From assembly GCA_023053575.1 (NCBI GenBank), contig JAKZAP010000017.1:5773501-5837500 (forward strand): a stretch of DNA of 64,000 nucleotides, read 5' to 3'. This document shows, one piece after another, positions 44,916 through 54,429 of this stretch. The notes beneath the pieces were generated by a model. That model ran no database searches and was not told where the DNA came from. It saw only the letters and a program-made list of their open reading frames with translations. A program made the translations under genes and the position numbers. Origin of the DNA: Branchinecta lynchi (taxonomy: Eukaryota; Arthropoda; Branchiopoda; Anostraca; Branchinectidae). Each line of letters begins with the position of its first letter. Position 1 is the first letter of the stretch.

Positions 44916-45638
44916 ATGGTGTTGTTAAACATTGAAGGTAATGAAAGTATCATTGATATAACATTTAGTCAACCAATCGAATTGAATCGTAATTGGGATT
45001 ATGAAATAGGTTTGAATCAGTGTACTTTGTGGTATTCGTGGCATAATATAAGTGATAAATTTGGAAATAATACATTTCAATACAGGAAAGATGAAGATAA
45101 TAATGCAACAGAATGGATGAATGTTACTATTCCTAATGGGATGTATAACGATGATTGTTTGAATTATTTTTTTTGTCAGTATTTTGATACCCCAAAAGAT
45201 AAATGTCCTATTGTAATTTCATCCAATCCAGCATCTATGAGATTTGTGATACTATTACAAGAAAAATATGTGTTTAGATTTAATAGTGACTTGTGTCAGA
45301 TTTTAGGATTTGAGAAGGATAGTGAGATATCTAAGAAAATCAATGAAGGTACAAAGCTTCCGAATATAACAAGAAGCGTTGATAAAATTCAAATTCACTG
45401 CTCTCTTGTAAACAGTTCTATCGTAAACAAAAGTAAATCAGATGTCATTTGGACATTTGTTCCGAATACAGAACCGGGTTGTCAAATTGTTGAGAATCCT
45501 AGACAATTAATCTACCTTCCTATTAATACAAAAGACTTTATTTACTCCTTGAGAGTGACAATTACTGATCAGTTGGGAAGACCTATCGATTTGAATGGTG
45601 ATAACGTTGGATACGTGCTGCATTTAAGAAAAGCTTAA
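44916..45638 (+). CDS. Minor capsid (penton-type, jelly-roll) protein
   Basis: 240 aa. The opening VLLNIEGNESIIDITFSQPIEL, then NWDYEIGLNQ, VTIPNGMYNDDCLNYFF, RFNSDLCQILGF and the closing strand pair (IYLPINTKDFIYSLRVTITD, then GYVLHLRK) match the pattern of Polinton/adintovirus single-jelly-roll vertex proteins. The last part, 'D..G..idlnG..v.y.LHLR', is the family's end. It would form capsid vertices, presumably holding the fibre-like protein. The frame is intact. Start TAATAAATG. Confidence 0.88.
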   Translation: MVLLNIEGNESIIDITFSQPIELNRNWDYEIGLNQCTLWYSWHNISDKFGNNTFQYRKDEDNNATEWMNVTIPNGMYNDDCLNYFFCQYFDTPKDKCPIVISSNPASMRFVILLQEKYVFRFNSDLCQILGFEKDSEISKKINEGTKLPNITRSVDKIQIHCSLVNSSIVNKSKSDVIWTFVPNTEPGCQIVENPRQLIYLPINTKDFIYSLRVTITDQLGRPIDLNGDNVGYVLHLRKA

Positions 45639-45670
45639 AGGATTAGTGAAATAAAATTATTTACCTATAA

Positions 45671-46027
45671 ATGTTGATTAATAATAAGCGATTACTTTAT
45701 AAAAAGCAGTATGGAAGTGGAATCGGTAGTGTATTCAAAAACATTGTTAATTCCCAGTTATTTCAAACGTCAGCAAAACAAATAAAAGATGGGGCTATGT
45801 CAATGTATAATAATATTATTAAACCAAGATTTGAGTTGTTGAAAAACAGAGCAATAGAATATGGGAAAGATCTGATCAATGTAAACAAGAAGGAACTCAT
45901 TGATGTAATTGGAAACAAAAAATCGATGAAGGATCTTATCGGTACAAATAAAAGGATTTTAAATCAAAGAAGTCAGGACTTGATCAAAACGTTAATGACT
46001 GGAAATGGATTAAAGATTCTGAAATAA
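45671..46027 (+). CDS. pVI-like minor virion protein
   Basis: 118 aa, basic. A short N-terminus leads to a Gly-rich turn and amphipathic helix, QYGSGIGSVFKNIV (13-26). A long helical basic body follows. The C-terminus MTGNGLKILK contains M-T-G-N|G (109-113), which fits the adenain-type (L/I/M)-x-G-x|G cleavage rule and would release GLKILK. Adenovirus pVI is a membrane-lytic protein whose released C-terminal peptide activates the protease. The placement between penton and major capsid genes and the helix support a pVI-like role, but similarity is structural pattern only. Start CTATAAATG. Confidence 0.65.
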   Translation: MLINNKRLLYKKQYGSGIGSVFKNIVNSQLFQTSAKQIKDGAMSMYNNIIKPRFELLKNRAIEYGKDLINVNKKELIDVIGNKKSMKDLIGTNKRILNQRSQDLIKTLMTGNGLKILK

Positions 46028-46057
46028 GTTTTATTTAATAATTTCTTTCTTATATAA

Positions 46058-47431
46058 ATGGCAGTAAATAAAGTTATCAGTCCTCAATGGAACATATTTG
46101 ACGAACCGCTTGTGGATGATACAGTGGTTAAATATGAATTTAAAGAAATTCGAGAAACAGATGTGAATGTATCTAATAAATCAGAGTTTGAATTCGTAAC
46201 AAAGAAATTAGATTCCTGGTTTTATCCAAGTGAAAGTTATCTTGATGTTAGTTTAAGAATAGTGAAAGAAAATGGAGATAATATAGCTGCAACCGATATT
46301 GCTACTTTGACGAACAATGGATTTAATTTATTCAGTACCGCTGAATATGTAATAAACGATGAATCGGTTGAAAAAATTAATCATGTTGGTATTACAACTA
46401 CCGTTACAAAGTTGATTGAATACTCTGATGATTATTCTAGAAGTGCAGCAAGAAATCATTTCTGGTATAAGGATTATAATCAAGGAAAAGAAATTAATCC
46501 TGTTATTGCTTCGTTTACTGCAACTCCAGTAGTAGCAGGGGCTGCAGGGGCTGCAGCAGGGGGTGGAACAATCAGTTTGAGAAATAATAATAATTATAAT
46601 AAAGGATTTGAAAAAAGATATAACAGAACAAAGAGCAGTAAATTAGTAAATATGTATTTACCATTATCAGAATTGTTTGGATTTCTGAAAGGAAACAAAC
46701 GATTCTTCAGAGGTGCATCGCATAAATTATTTCTAAGAAGAAATGATGATAACAACATGATTATAAGAAATGGAAATACTAATTTCAAAGTAGTAATCGA
46801 GTATTTATCCTGGAAGATCCCTATTGTAGCTCCTAGTATCGAAATGATGAGTGAATTAGAAAAGGATCTTGCTAAGGATAAAAAGCATAATCTGATGTGG
46901 GAAGCATGTAATAGTTATAAAAGTGATGTTAGTCAGAATAAGGAGCACACCTGGAAAGTTGTGTCTGAGAGAAATAGTCCTACAAAAATCGTTGTGATGT
47001 TACAGAAAAATGAAAAGCATAACAATCAATTAATGAATAATATGGTGTTTGATCATATGAATTTAACAGACATAGAACTTAGAATTAATGGGGATAAATA
47101 TCCTGAAGAACCACTCAAATGCGACTTTAGCGATGAGAAATGTAAATACTCAAATCTTTACAATAGGTTCATACATTTGGGCTATAAGCAATTAGCATTT
47201 GATACTGGTAGTGTTGTTAGTATAGAAGAATTTAAAGAAGTATATCCACTATTCTGTTTCGATGTTTCCAAACACGAATCAAGTATATATAATGGAACAA
47301 CTGCTGATATTGAAATAAGTTTAACATTAAAACACGCTCAGCCTGTACCATATAATATTTACTGTGTTATATATTATGAAAGAAAGGCTACATTAGGTAT
47401 TATTAACAAAAATATGTATGTGAGTTTGTGA
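46058..47431 (+). CDS. Major capsid protein (double jelly-roll)
   Basis: 457 aa, the usual length for Polinton capsid proteins. N-terminal strand VVKYEFKEIRETDVNVSN, then FYPSESYLDVSLRIVKENG, NNGFNLFSTAEYVINDE and the variable Gly/Ala/Asn-rich loop (about 160-185). The second roll holds LVNMYLPLSELFGFLKGNKR and 'NFKVVIEYLSWKIPIVAPS', with a C-terminal sheet ending ISLTLKHAQPVPYNIYCVIYYE. This order is that of hexon-like double-jelly-roll proteins, which trimerise to form the capsid shell. The frame is intact. Start TATATAAATG. It stops 4 bp before the right terminal repeat begins. Confidence 0.92.
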   Translation: MAVNKVISPQWNIFDEPLVDDTVVKYEFKEIRETDVNVSNKSEFEFVTKKLDSWFYPSESYLDVSLRIVKENGDNIAATDIATLTNNGFNLFSTAEYVINDESVEKINHVGITTTVTKLIEYSDDYSRSAARNHFWYKDYNQGKEINPVIASFTATPVVAGAAGAAAGGGTISLRNNNNYNKGFEKRYNRTKSSKLVNMYLPLSELFGFLKGNKRFFRGASHKLFLRRNDDNNMIIRNGNTNFKVVIEYLSWKIPIVAPSIEMMSELEKDLAKDKKHNLMWEACNSYKSDVSQNKEHTWKVVSERNSPTKIVVMLQKNEKHNNQLMNNMVFDHMNLTDIELRINGDKYPEEPLKCDFSDEKCKYSNLYNRFIHLGYKQLAFDTGSVVSIEEFKEVYPLFCFDVSKHESSIYNGTTADIEISLTLKHAQPVPYNIYCVIYYERKATLGIINKNMYVSL

Positions 47432-47435
47432 GTCT

Positions 47436-48020
47436 GGATTTTTATTTAATAAAATCATCCCCTAATAAATGGAGTCCACAAAGGAAGTCTTGAATACAAT
47501 CAGAATGAATAAATACAATCAGACAATCAGGAAAGAAGAACTAGTTCTAGGATTGAAATATACTATTGTTAAAATGAGAATTGCTAAGACAAAATATGGT
47601 GATAAGTTGGTTGTAGTTATTAATCATAATGACAAACCCTGTGATTTGTTTATAACTCAGAAATATAATGCCATTGCTAACGAATTACTTTTAAAGAAAA
47701 ATCTAGTTTTGCAGCCTATTGTACGCGAAAACAAGAACAAAGAAACATATGTGGATTTAGAACTGTTTACTCAGTAATATTTGAATAAAAAATGAAAAAT
47801 GTAAAAAAAAAGAAGTAGTAGTATATTGTAGTATTTTATATGTAGTAAAGGGTAATATTCTCATTTCTTGTATCCTTTATTTTGGAAGTAAGAAAATAAA
47901 AATGTTCTTAGAAAGGGGGATAATTTGGTAAAAAGGATGTTAAAATTTAAGAAATTGATGTTAAACTGGGGTTTTGAAATTGGGGGGAGGGTGGTCTAGC
48001 ATCGGCGATTATATACTACT
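47436..48020 (-). repeat. Polinton right terminal inverted repeat, 585 bp
   Basis: Complement of 34432-35016, starting right after the capsid gene stop and ending ...TATACTACT. The AGTGAT duplication follows at 48021-48026. Confidence 0.95.
47469..47777 (+). CDS. Terminal-repeat gene, right copy (possible OB-fold DNA-binding protein)
   Basis: Same 102-aa product as at 34675-34983, here placed as the last gene of the capsid cluster with the same CCCTAATAAATG start. Having one copy in each repeat keeps them identical through replication and gives a double dose. The original position was probably this side, where it continues the plus-strand gene row, with the left copy arising when the repeats lengthened; that order is inference. 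Confidence 0.75.
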   Translation: MESTKEVLNTIRMNKYNQTIRKEELVLGLKYTIVKMRIAKTKYGDKLVVVINHNDKPCDLFITQKYNAIANELLLKKNLVLQPIVRENKNKETYVDLELFTQ

Positions 48021-48060
48021 AGTGATGCGTAACTAAAGTGACAGATCTAAGCCAAGTTCT
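48021..48060 (+). mobile_element. Right remnant of the interrupted TTAA-family MITE
   Basis: AGTGATGCGTAACTAAAGTGACAGA continues the MITE order broken at 34431 and compares with AGTGATGGGTAACTAGACTG in copy A. The first six bases are the duplicated target. Confidence 0.6.
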
Positions 48061-48883
48061 TGTCGGCGGGAGGGGGGGGGGAGATCCCGGGGAGAAATTC
48101 CCGCTTGAATCAAGTATATACTATCCTGCTCCATTCATTGAGCTATAAAACAAATGCCAGATTCCATTCCAAGTACTTTGACATGCTTTACTTCTCTTCA
48201 ACTAATTTAGTACAAACTGTATAAAATACATAGGACACAAATAAAAACTGAGCAGTGTAACATTTGAACTATACGCGCGAAGAACCTTCTAAGAAACAAT
48301 GCAACGACCACGTGACCGAGTACGCCAAGTTCATTCCCGAAAAGAATACCATCTGGCGGCTACAGTGATGCTAACAATTCTTTAGACAAAATAGCAACAA
48401 AATAATGCATAGTGAAAAGTTTATAGAACAATACTTGTACAAGCCATTGTCACATAAATAGGAGATTTATTTATGTGTATTAGGATCATTGTTTTCAATG
48501 AATTAATATATTTGCATGTCGTGTATATAAAAAATCTGTATGGCCCATTCGAGGCTAAATAAACACTATTCTATTCATTTGTTGCATTAGACTGTTACTA
48601 CTGTTACAATCAGTTGAAAGTAGGTGTGGAAGATTACCTCGCTGTTGTTCAGTTCTGTGTTAAGTGCCAAGAGGCAAGAAACCAAAACAATATTTTCGGA
48701 TTTTTGTACAACACCTAATTATCCCTCTGAGATATTATGCGAGGGATAAAAATAAGTTCGAATTTTGACTGCACTTCCGGCAGCCGTTTCCAGTTCGTTC
48801 TTCGCTGAAAACTGCAAAGTACTGAAGTTAGAGCGTGATCCACAGTTCCACCCTACTTACGGTAGCCAAAATATTTAAACTGA
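48061..48883. other. Host intergenic DNA, no gene seen
   Basis: AT-rich spacer. A partial end of the next MITE family (GAGCGTGATCCACAGTTCC) lies at about 48830. Confidence 0.45.
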
Positions 48884-49171
48884 GAGCGTGTTCCACCCTT
48901 CTTACCGTGGGCATGATGTCACGGATTCTGGCTTCTTGGCGTCAAGGCTGGGACGAATTTTTCTATATTCGGCAAAATCTCATGCCACGGGCTAATCCTA
49001 CCAATCAGGTCACAGAGATACGTAGTTACCACACTTACTACGCTCCTGAGCGTGGTAAGCAAATGGTTACTATTTCAAGAAGGCTGGAACGGCCAGAGAA
49101 GTAACTTTTCACAAGGCTGAAAGGAAAATGTTGACTATTAGTTACTATTGTTAGAAGGTTGGAACGCGCTC
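48884..49171 (+). mobile_element. MITE with GAGCGTGTTCCA ends, copy 1
   Basis: About 288 bp from GAGCGTGTTCCACCCTTCTTA to AGAAGGTTGGAACGCGCTC, an inverted repeat of about 20 bp. Internal GATTCTGGCTTCTTGnC, CCTACCAATCAGGTCACAGA-like and TCCTGAGCGTGGTAAGCAAA blocks are shared with 56766-57063 and, reversed, 60098-60300. The open frame inside has no protein similarity I recognise. Confidence 0.75.
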
Positions 49172-49239
49172 TTGTATTTATCCATCGTATAACATCTTAG
49201 ACGCGTACTTATCTAGTCTACAAAACAAAACGAAAATCT

Positions 49240-49785
49240 CGTTTTTTTGTTGTATTGTGAATGGTTTTGCTTGCCTTTAAGCCTTATATTAGTGTCGTCA
49301 GGAATTTTTAGAGGCGAATGCCTATTTGTAAATTGGCCAACAAAATGAATACAATACAATTATTTTTTATTCTTCCTTAAGTTGTATTGTGAATGGTTTT
49401 GCTTGCCTTTAAGCCTTATATCATTGTCGTCAGGAATTTGTAGAGGCGAATGCCTATTTGTAAATTGGCCAAAAAAATAAATACAATACAATTATTTTTT
49501 ATTCTTCCTTAAGTTGTATTGTGAATGGTTTTGTTTGCCTTTAAGCCTTATATTAGTGTCGTCAGGAATTTGTAGAGGCGAATGCCTTTTTGTAAATTGG
49601 CCAACAAAATAAATACAATACAATTATTTTTTATTCTTCCTTAAGTTGTATTGTGAATGGTTTTGCTTGCCTTTAAGCCTTATATTAGTGTCGTCAGGAA
49701 TTTGTAGAGGCGAATGCCTATTTGTAAATTGGCCAACAAAATAAATACAATACAATTATTTTTTTATTCTTCCTTAAGCGTGAGG
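49240..49785 (+). repeat. 132-bp tandem satellite, about four units
   Basis: GTGAATGGTTTTGCTTGCC starts at exactly 132-bp intervals (49261, 49393, 49525, 49657 for the shared ATGGTTTT). Each unit includes GTCGTCAGGAATTTGTAGAG, CTATTTGTAAATTGGCC and AAATACAATACAATTATT. Units differ at only a few positions, indicating recent amplification. The AAATACAATACAATTA tail suggests it grew from a retrotransposon 3' end. Confidence 0.9.
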
Positions 49786-50791
49786 GGGCGACCGCGAGTA
49801 ATAATCTCATGTTTCTAAACGGGCAAGTCAGCTGAGATCTCGTTAACGGAAATCTCATTTTTTCCGGTCGGACTACGAACGAGGAACTATAAGCAAAGTC
49901 GTGTTTCACAAAACACAAGGCTAGGCTTTAACAAATTATCCACATTGCCCGTTTTGAGCCTTCGCCAGGCCCATTGACTTCTAGAAAAATCTCGGCAAGA
50001 TTCAGATACCCAGTATTACGCATCAACAATGAATACGCGAATATTCGTTGGGAGCATAATGCGCACGGAAAGTAATGAATCCCGGCAAGTGCAAAGAACG
50101 GTGAGGTGCCGTTAGAAGGTTCAGAATGTAACATAAGAAATATGGGTTTCTGGATTGAGAACTAATGAATGCTGTTACTGAAGTAGTATTTCATTTTATT
50201 TTCAATGTTTTGGTTAAAAATAAAAACCTACCCACCATTAACATTATAGATACAACAGGTCCTTTAAGTTTAAATTTAAACTCACGGCTGATTATTCCAT
50301 TAGCTATAGCCTAACTTCCACATTATTTACAAATGAGGCCTTTAAGTCAAGGCACCAGAAGTGGTAGAGGAATACATGTTAGCCTATTCTTCTTCAATCT
50401 ATCCGACTTGGCACCAAAAGTAAGGTGAACCTCAGCTTTCCAAGGTGTTGAAACCGGATCCGATACGGAACAGAATTTGTCCGGCTCAACCACGAAATGC
50501 GGTCTAAATGAAGAACATAAGCGAAGATATGTTTAAATTAAAGACACTTCGACAGGGTGTACTTCGTTTCAACTAGCCTAAGCTGTGCAAACTGATAATT
50601 GTAAAGTTTGAGCAAAGTTAAGGCACTAGAAGCACTACACGAGTATAGGTTAGCTGTTTGACCAAGTACTCGTTATTCCTCTTCAATATATACCACCTGG
50701 CAGCTACTAACATGAACTTTCTGGACGATCTCAACTTTCCGGATAAGCCTCAACTTTCGGTCGGACGAATCGAGACTTTCACTATTGCACA
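49786..50791. other. Host intergenic DNA, no gene seen
   Basis: No exon, RNA gene or repeat boundary that I can support. Confidence 0.45.
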
Positions 50792-51040
50792 CTGTCAGAA
50801 GTTTCATAGCAGATACCACAAGGATGTGCGATCTCAACAAATAACATTTAAGATGTTAGCTGTTATGTTTTCAAACGTTACGCGTTATGCGTACAAGATG
50901 TTCCAAAACACCGCAGAAAACCATTTGCTGAATTTTTTGGTTGTCAAAAACGTTAGCATAATCCTAACAGATAGCATCCCAAGCGTTATCTATTGAAACT
51001 GCGCATCCTTGTGGTATCTATTATGAAACTCCTGACAGTA
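50792..51040. mobile_element. MITE with about 40-bp ACTGTCAGAAGTTTCAT ends, copy 1
   Basis: The left end ACTGTCAGAAGTTTCATAGC continues AGATACCACAAGGATG. The right end is CATCCTTGTGGTATCTATTATG ending TCCTGACAGT, its near-perfect inverse. The interior has TTACGCGTTATGCGTA-like palindromes. A relative is at 51547-51871. Confidence 0.75.
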
Positions 51041-51546
51041 TAGTACCCTCCTGCACACAACCGAGATTTTTCCGGTTCCATCACATAACAAGGATTCTCT
51101 GGGCAACAAAAGCGAAGTTATCATTCAATTTCAATTACTTCTTTCAACTGGCCTAACATCCGCAAATTTTGTACAAAATTAGCCGTGAAAAGTCGGAACT
51201 AAATTAAGGCATCAGAAGAGGAACATATGTTAGCCGCTCGGCAATGTACTCCCAATTCCTCTTCGATATATGCAGCTATGCAGCAATAGGCCGGACGAAC
51301 CTAAGTAGCCAAGTCCTGTGCAAAATCTGGACTTTTCAGGTTCTATTACGCAATCAGGACACTTTGGGCTACAAAAGCGAAGTTATATTTCAGTTATAGA
51401 CGGTTCGACAGTGTAGCACTTCTTTGTACAAATTAAGCCGTGTAAAATTTCAACTACGTTGGCACGCCAGAAACTGTACATAAAACAATCGCAGCTTTCG
51501 CGTGGCACTCCCAATCGTCCTTCGAAATATACAACCTGGCGGCTAC

Positions 51547-51871
51547 ACTGGCAGAAGTTTCATGACAGATAACATGCGCGGTTTCAACAGATAACACTTA
51601 TGATGTTAGCTGTTACGTTTTTTAAACGTTATGCATTACAACGTTATGCTTACAAGAAGAGCGGAAACTCCGAGACACAAATTCTGCTGTCTTATTTGTT
51701 TGTCATCATAATGTCTGAAGAGTCAACAGATCCTTTTCGGTGTTTTTTCGTCTCTTCTTGGTAACGCTTGTTATGCATAACGTTTACTGCAAACCATGAC
51801 CGATAACATTTCAAGTGTTACTTTTGAAACTGCGCATCCTTGTATTATCTGTTATGAAACTTCTGATTGTG
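51547..51871. mobile_element. MITE with GCAGAAGTTTCATGACAGATA ends, copy 2
   Basis: A diverged relative of 50792-51040. It starts GGCAGAAGTTTCATGACAG, carries TTTCAACAGATAACA and GATGTTAGCTGTTACG, and ends CATCCTTGTATTATCTGTTATG then AAACTTCTGA. A further end fragment with AGAAGTTTCACGGC is near 63637. Confidence 0.7.
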
Positions 51872-52088
51872 TTCCGGGGCGCAGTAACGGAATCCGGTGA
51901 GAACTAGAATTTTTCGATTCTTCTTCGAAACACGGAATCGGAAACCAAACCTTAGGATTTACATTAAACCTTAATTTAAGTAAACCTAAGTTGTATTTAT
52001 CCATGTTCTCCAATGGCAATGTATGTTGCCTGTCTGAAGCACTAAACTTGTAATAATTATGGAATGGCACGTGTAGAGCAGATGCACT

Positions 52089-52742
52089 TCAGTCACTATC
52101 GTCCTCGCTTTCGACTTGCGCCCCTCTTGCCCTTGTTTCATTCAGCGTCGCATCTATTTCTTCAATTATCTTCGGGTCGTAGTGGGGAACGCAGCGTCCA
52201 TCCACTACCCTTGGAATAAGGGCTTTTATACCCGAACTAGGCAAATGCCTGTGAATAAGAGCGCAGTACTCGTTATAGTCTTCAACCACGTTCTGCCGGC
52301 GTAGGAACTCATAGACTTGGGTCCAGTCGGTAATTGTATCTTGACCTTTTTCGTCGCAGAACATCTCCAAGTCGTCCATATAGTTGTTATTGATCTTCGT
52401 CATGCCTCTATGCAGCGCTGCAGCGGAGTCTTTGGAAAGCCGGCTTTGTAAGAAGAACTCGCCCAGCTTTTTTACATAGTTAAGGGGGATAAAGTCGCTG
52501 TCTTTCTTTGCAGACTTTTTTTTTGCGGTGCGTTTTCTTGTCGCTGCCTTTCTAGGCTGAAGAATATTTAAAGTTTCGTCGGAGTAAACTCCAGCGGATG
52601 CTTGAAGGTGGCTCGGTCCGGACGTATCTAAGGTGGAATCTTGTGGTTGGGAGGATCTGAAGGCCTGGGCAGCGCGGTAGAGGGACTTGTTGGACGTTGG
52701 TGGTGCAGCGGTGGTCTCAGTCTGGTCGTCAGACTCTTCTTC
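52089..52742 (-). CDS. Terminal coding exon of a host gene, product unknown
   Basis: The minus-strand frame is open from a splice acceptor (ATTTAG| at 52743) to TGA at 52089-52091: 217 codons starting in phase 0. It opens with an acidic EEESDDQTE and a Ser/Pro-rich linker. A basic cluster, RKRTAKKKSAKK, follows and could be a nuclear-localisation signal. A well-ordered domain with FIPLNYVKKLGEFFLQSRLS, MDDLEMFCDEKG, WTQVYEFLRRQN and YNEYCALIHRHLP comes next, and the end ESEDDSD is acidic. Composition and phase mark it as real coding. The family is not recognised. It pairs in phase with the exon at 53215-53350. Confidence 0.6.
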   Translation of the reverse strand, partial: EEESDDQTETTAAPPTSNKSLYRAAQAFRSSQPQDSTLDTSGPSHLQASAGVYSDETLNILQPRKAATRKRTAKKKSAKKDSDFIPLNYVKKLGEFFLQSRLSKDSAAALHRGMTKINNNYMDDLEMFCDEKGQDTITDWTQVYEFLRRQNVVEDYNEYCALIHRHLPSSGIKALIPRVVDGRCVPHYDPKIIEEIDATLNETRARGAQVESEDDSD

Positions 52743-53214
52743 CTAAATACACGAATTATTTTTAAATAACCATTACAAGATACTGCAGTATAAACGGATT
52801 TCGCCTCTACACATCACGAAGAACTGGGAATAAAAAAAAAAAGTAAAAAAAGCTTATGCAGGCCTAACTGCTGATCTCCCATTTTCTGCCCTAAGCCAGA
52901 AAGTGCAATGGGCGGTTGGGTGGTAGCCATCCTGGTGCTTTTGAACACCCTTCATGTCACCTTCCCCAGATTTCTCAGACTCTCGCTTGCTTTGCAGGGT
53001 TATGCCGCAAGCCCTCGCGGTAGGCACGGCACCTCCAAGAAGATACATAGATAGACAGATATAGATATCACTGTTATTCGTCTCGAACTATCATGGTACG
53101 AACCAGATTTGTAGAAACCGTCAATATATCCCAATGTAAACACTAACAAAGATTAAAAGATTTCACGAAAGACGATACAAACGTCTTTTCATACCGTACA
53201 TGGTCACATTTTAC

Positions 53215-53350
53215 CTGTTGGAGTTTTGGAGTCGCCACTGAGGCCGGTCTTGCAGGTCGTCCGCGAGCAGTCTCAAATGGTGCCAGAAGTATATACCTAT
53301 GGATAGGGTGCTCAAGCATTTTCTTACCAGAAGCCAAGCACAGTTTGAAC
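53215..53350 (-). CDS. Internal coding exon upstream of the 52742 exon
   Basis: 136 bp between acceptor TTTCCCGTAG| (53351) and donor CAACAG|GTAAAA (53215/53214). Phase 1 in, phase 0 out, matching the phase-0 start of the next exon. It encodes 45 residues, basic and Pro-rich in the second half (ETARGRPARPASVATPK). This is a splice-based prediction; no family is recognised. Confidence 0.5.
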
Positions 53351-53814
53351 CTACGGGAAATTTCTGAAGGAGCTCGTTATAAGGAATTTTGGGGAATCGA
53401 CCCTTCGATTATAAGGTGTAAATTGTTACTTCGATTACAAGGTGTAATGGAATGCAGCAACTGCATGCAACTATATTTTAATTCCAGTTAAGTTACAAGT
53501 TGTACGTACAGATGAAATATTTATTTACGTAGTTGTGTCATACGTTATTTGCGTGAATGACGATCCAATGATAGCATGCAGAATACAAGGAAATAAAGTA
53601 CATTATAATTATTAGGCCAGTGGTGGGAAACTGGAACGATAAACTCTTCAATGAACATCATAACCGACAGGACTAGACTTGGAATATTGCGCTTGGGAGA
53701 GGACCTATCTGCAAAGCTAGGGATGGCAGCGATAAGGGCTTTCTGAAGTCTGCTTAGACCGTAATCAGACCCAGACAGGACTAGGCAGGTTGTACGCAAA
53801 ACAGCCCCTAGCGA

Positions 53815-53872
53815 AATTTCACCAGCGAAACGTCCCGATGACAAAACTTCCCCATGGCTAAACGTCCCCGTC
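53815..53872 (-). repeat. Isolated reversed unit of the 48-bp minisatellite
   Basis: GCGAAACGTCCCGATGACA, AAACTTCCCCATGGCTAAAC and GTCCCCG are the complement of the array unit at 54430-55175, suggesting an inverted arrangement around about 550 bp of unrelated DNA. Confidence 0.6.
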
Positions 53873-54429
53873 TACAATGGACCAATAACCAAAATATGAT
53901 AGTATTTTTTGTTTGGGTGGTGGGGGAGGGGGGATTCCAAGACTTACATCAGACCTGGCGTTCTTTCAAAGCAGATTAGTTTACGACCAGAGCATGGGAA
54001 TAGAGATTAAAATCGCTTAGGTATACAGATATTATCCGGAGCAATACGAGGTTCAATAAAACAAGATCTTCAGCTTCACAGGCCATTTTTATGCACCATA
54101 ACCGCACTTCGCTGATTTTTTGCGTTGTCACTCTTAGAACTTTTTGAGCCAGATCAGGCTTCCGCTTTCCCCCAACGGGCTTATGGTAAAATAAAAATAC
54201 CGGTTATGCATGTTGCTTTTAATGCCTTAGAACTAACCTACTATGATCAGTTACGAAGCCAGTGCAAGGCGTATTACACTATACATTTTGAAGGGAAACG
54301 GTACAGACCTGAAGCAACTGGTCCCACGTCCGCTATTTCCTACCTATAAACATCTATAATGCAAACTCTGAAGTTGGTTTACCTCTGGTCATGCGCCTGG
54401 AGAACAGGGCAAACTTAAAAATATTAGAG

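Larger units (their letters stand above)
34432..48020 (+). mobile_element. Complete Maverick/Polinton element, 13,589 bp
   Basis: The ends read AGTAGTATATAATCG and, reversed, the same sequence. AGTGAT duplications flank the element at 34426-34431 and 48021-48026. Length, AG-start, 6-bp duplication and gene content (protein-primed PolB, retroviral-type integrase, FtsK/HerA-type ATPase, adenain-type protease, penton and double-jelly-roll capsid proteins) all match the Polinton/adintovirus group. It is more AT-rich than its surroundings and has different codon use. The apparent identity of its terminal repeats and the open structural genes argue for a recent insertion. Three enzyme frames are interrupted. 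Confidence 0.97.

Noticed and set aside
49240..49785. CRISPR-like array
   Set aside because: Units are contiguous 132-bp near-identical copies without unique spacers, in a eukaryotic genome.
53545..53844. 99-codon minus-strand frame
   Set aside because: Its N-terminus is the reversed minisatellite unit, and the rest has no flanking splice consensus or recognised domain.
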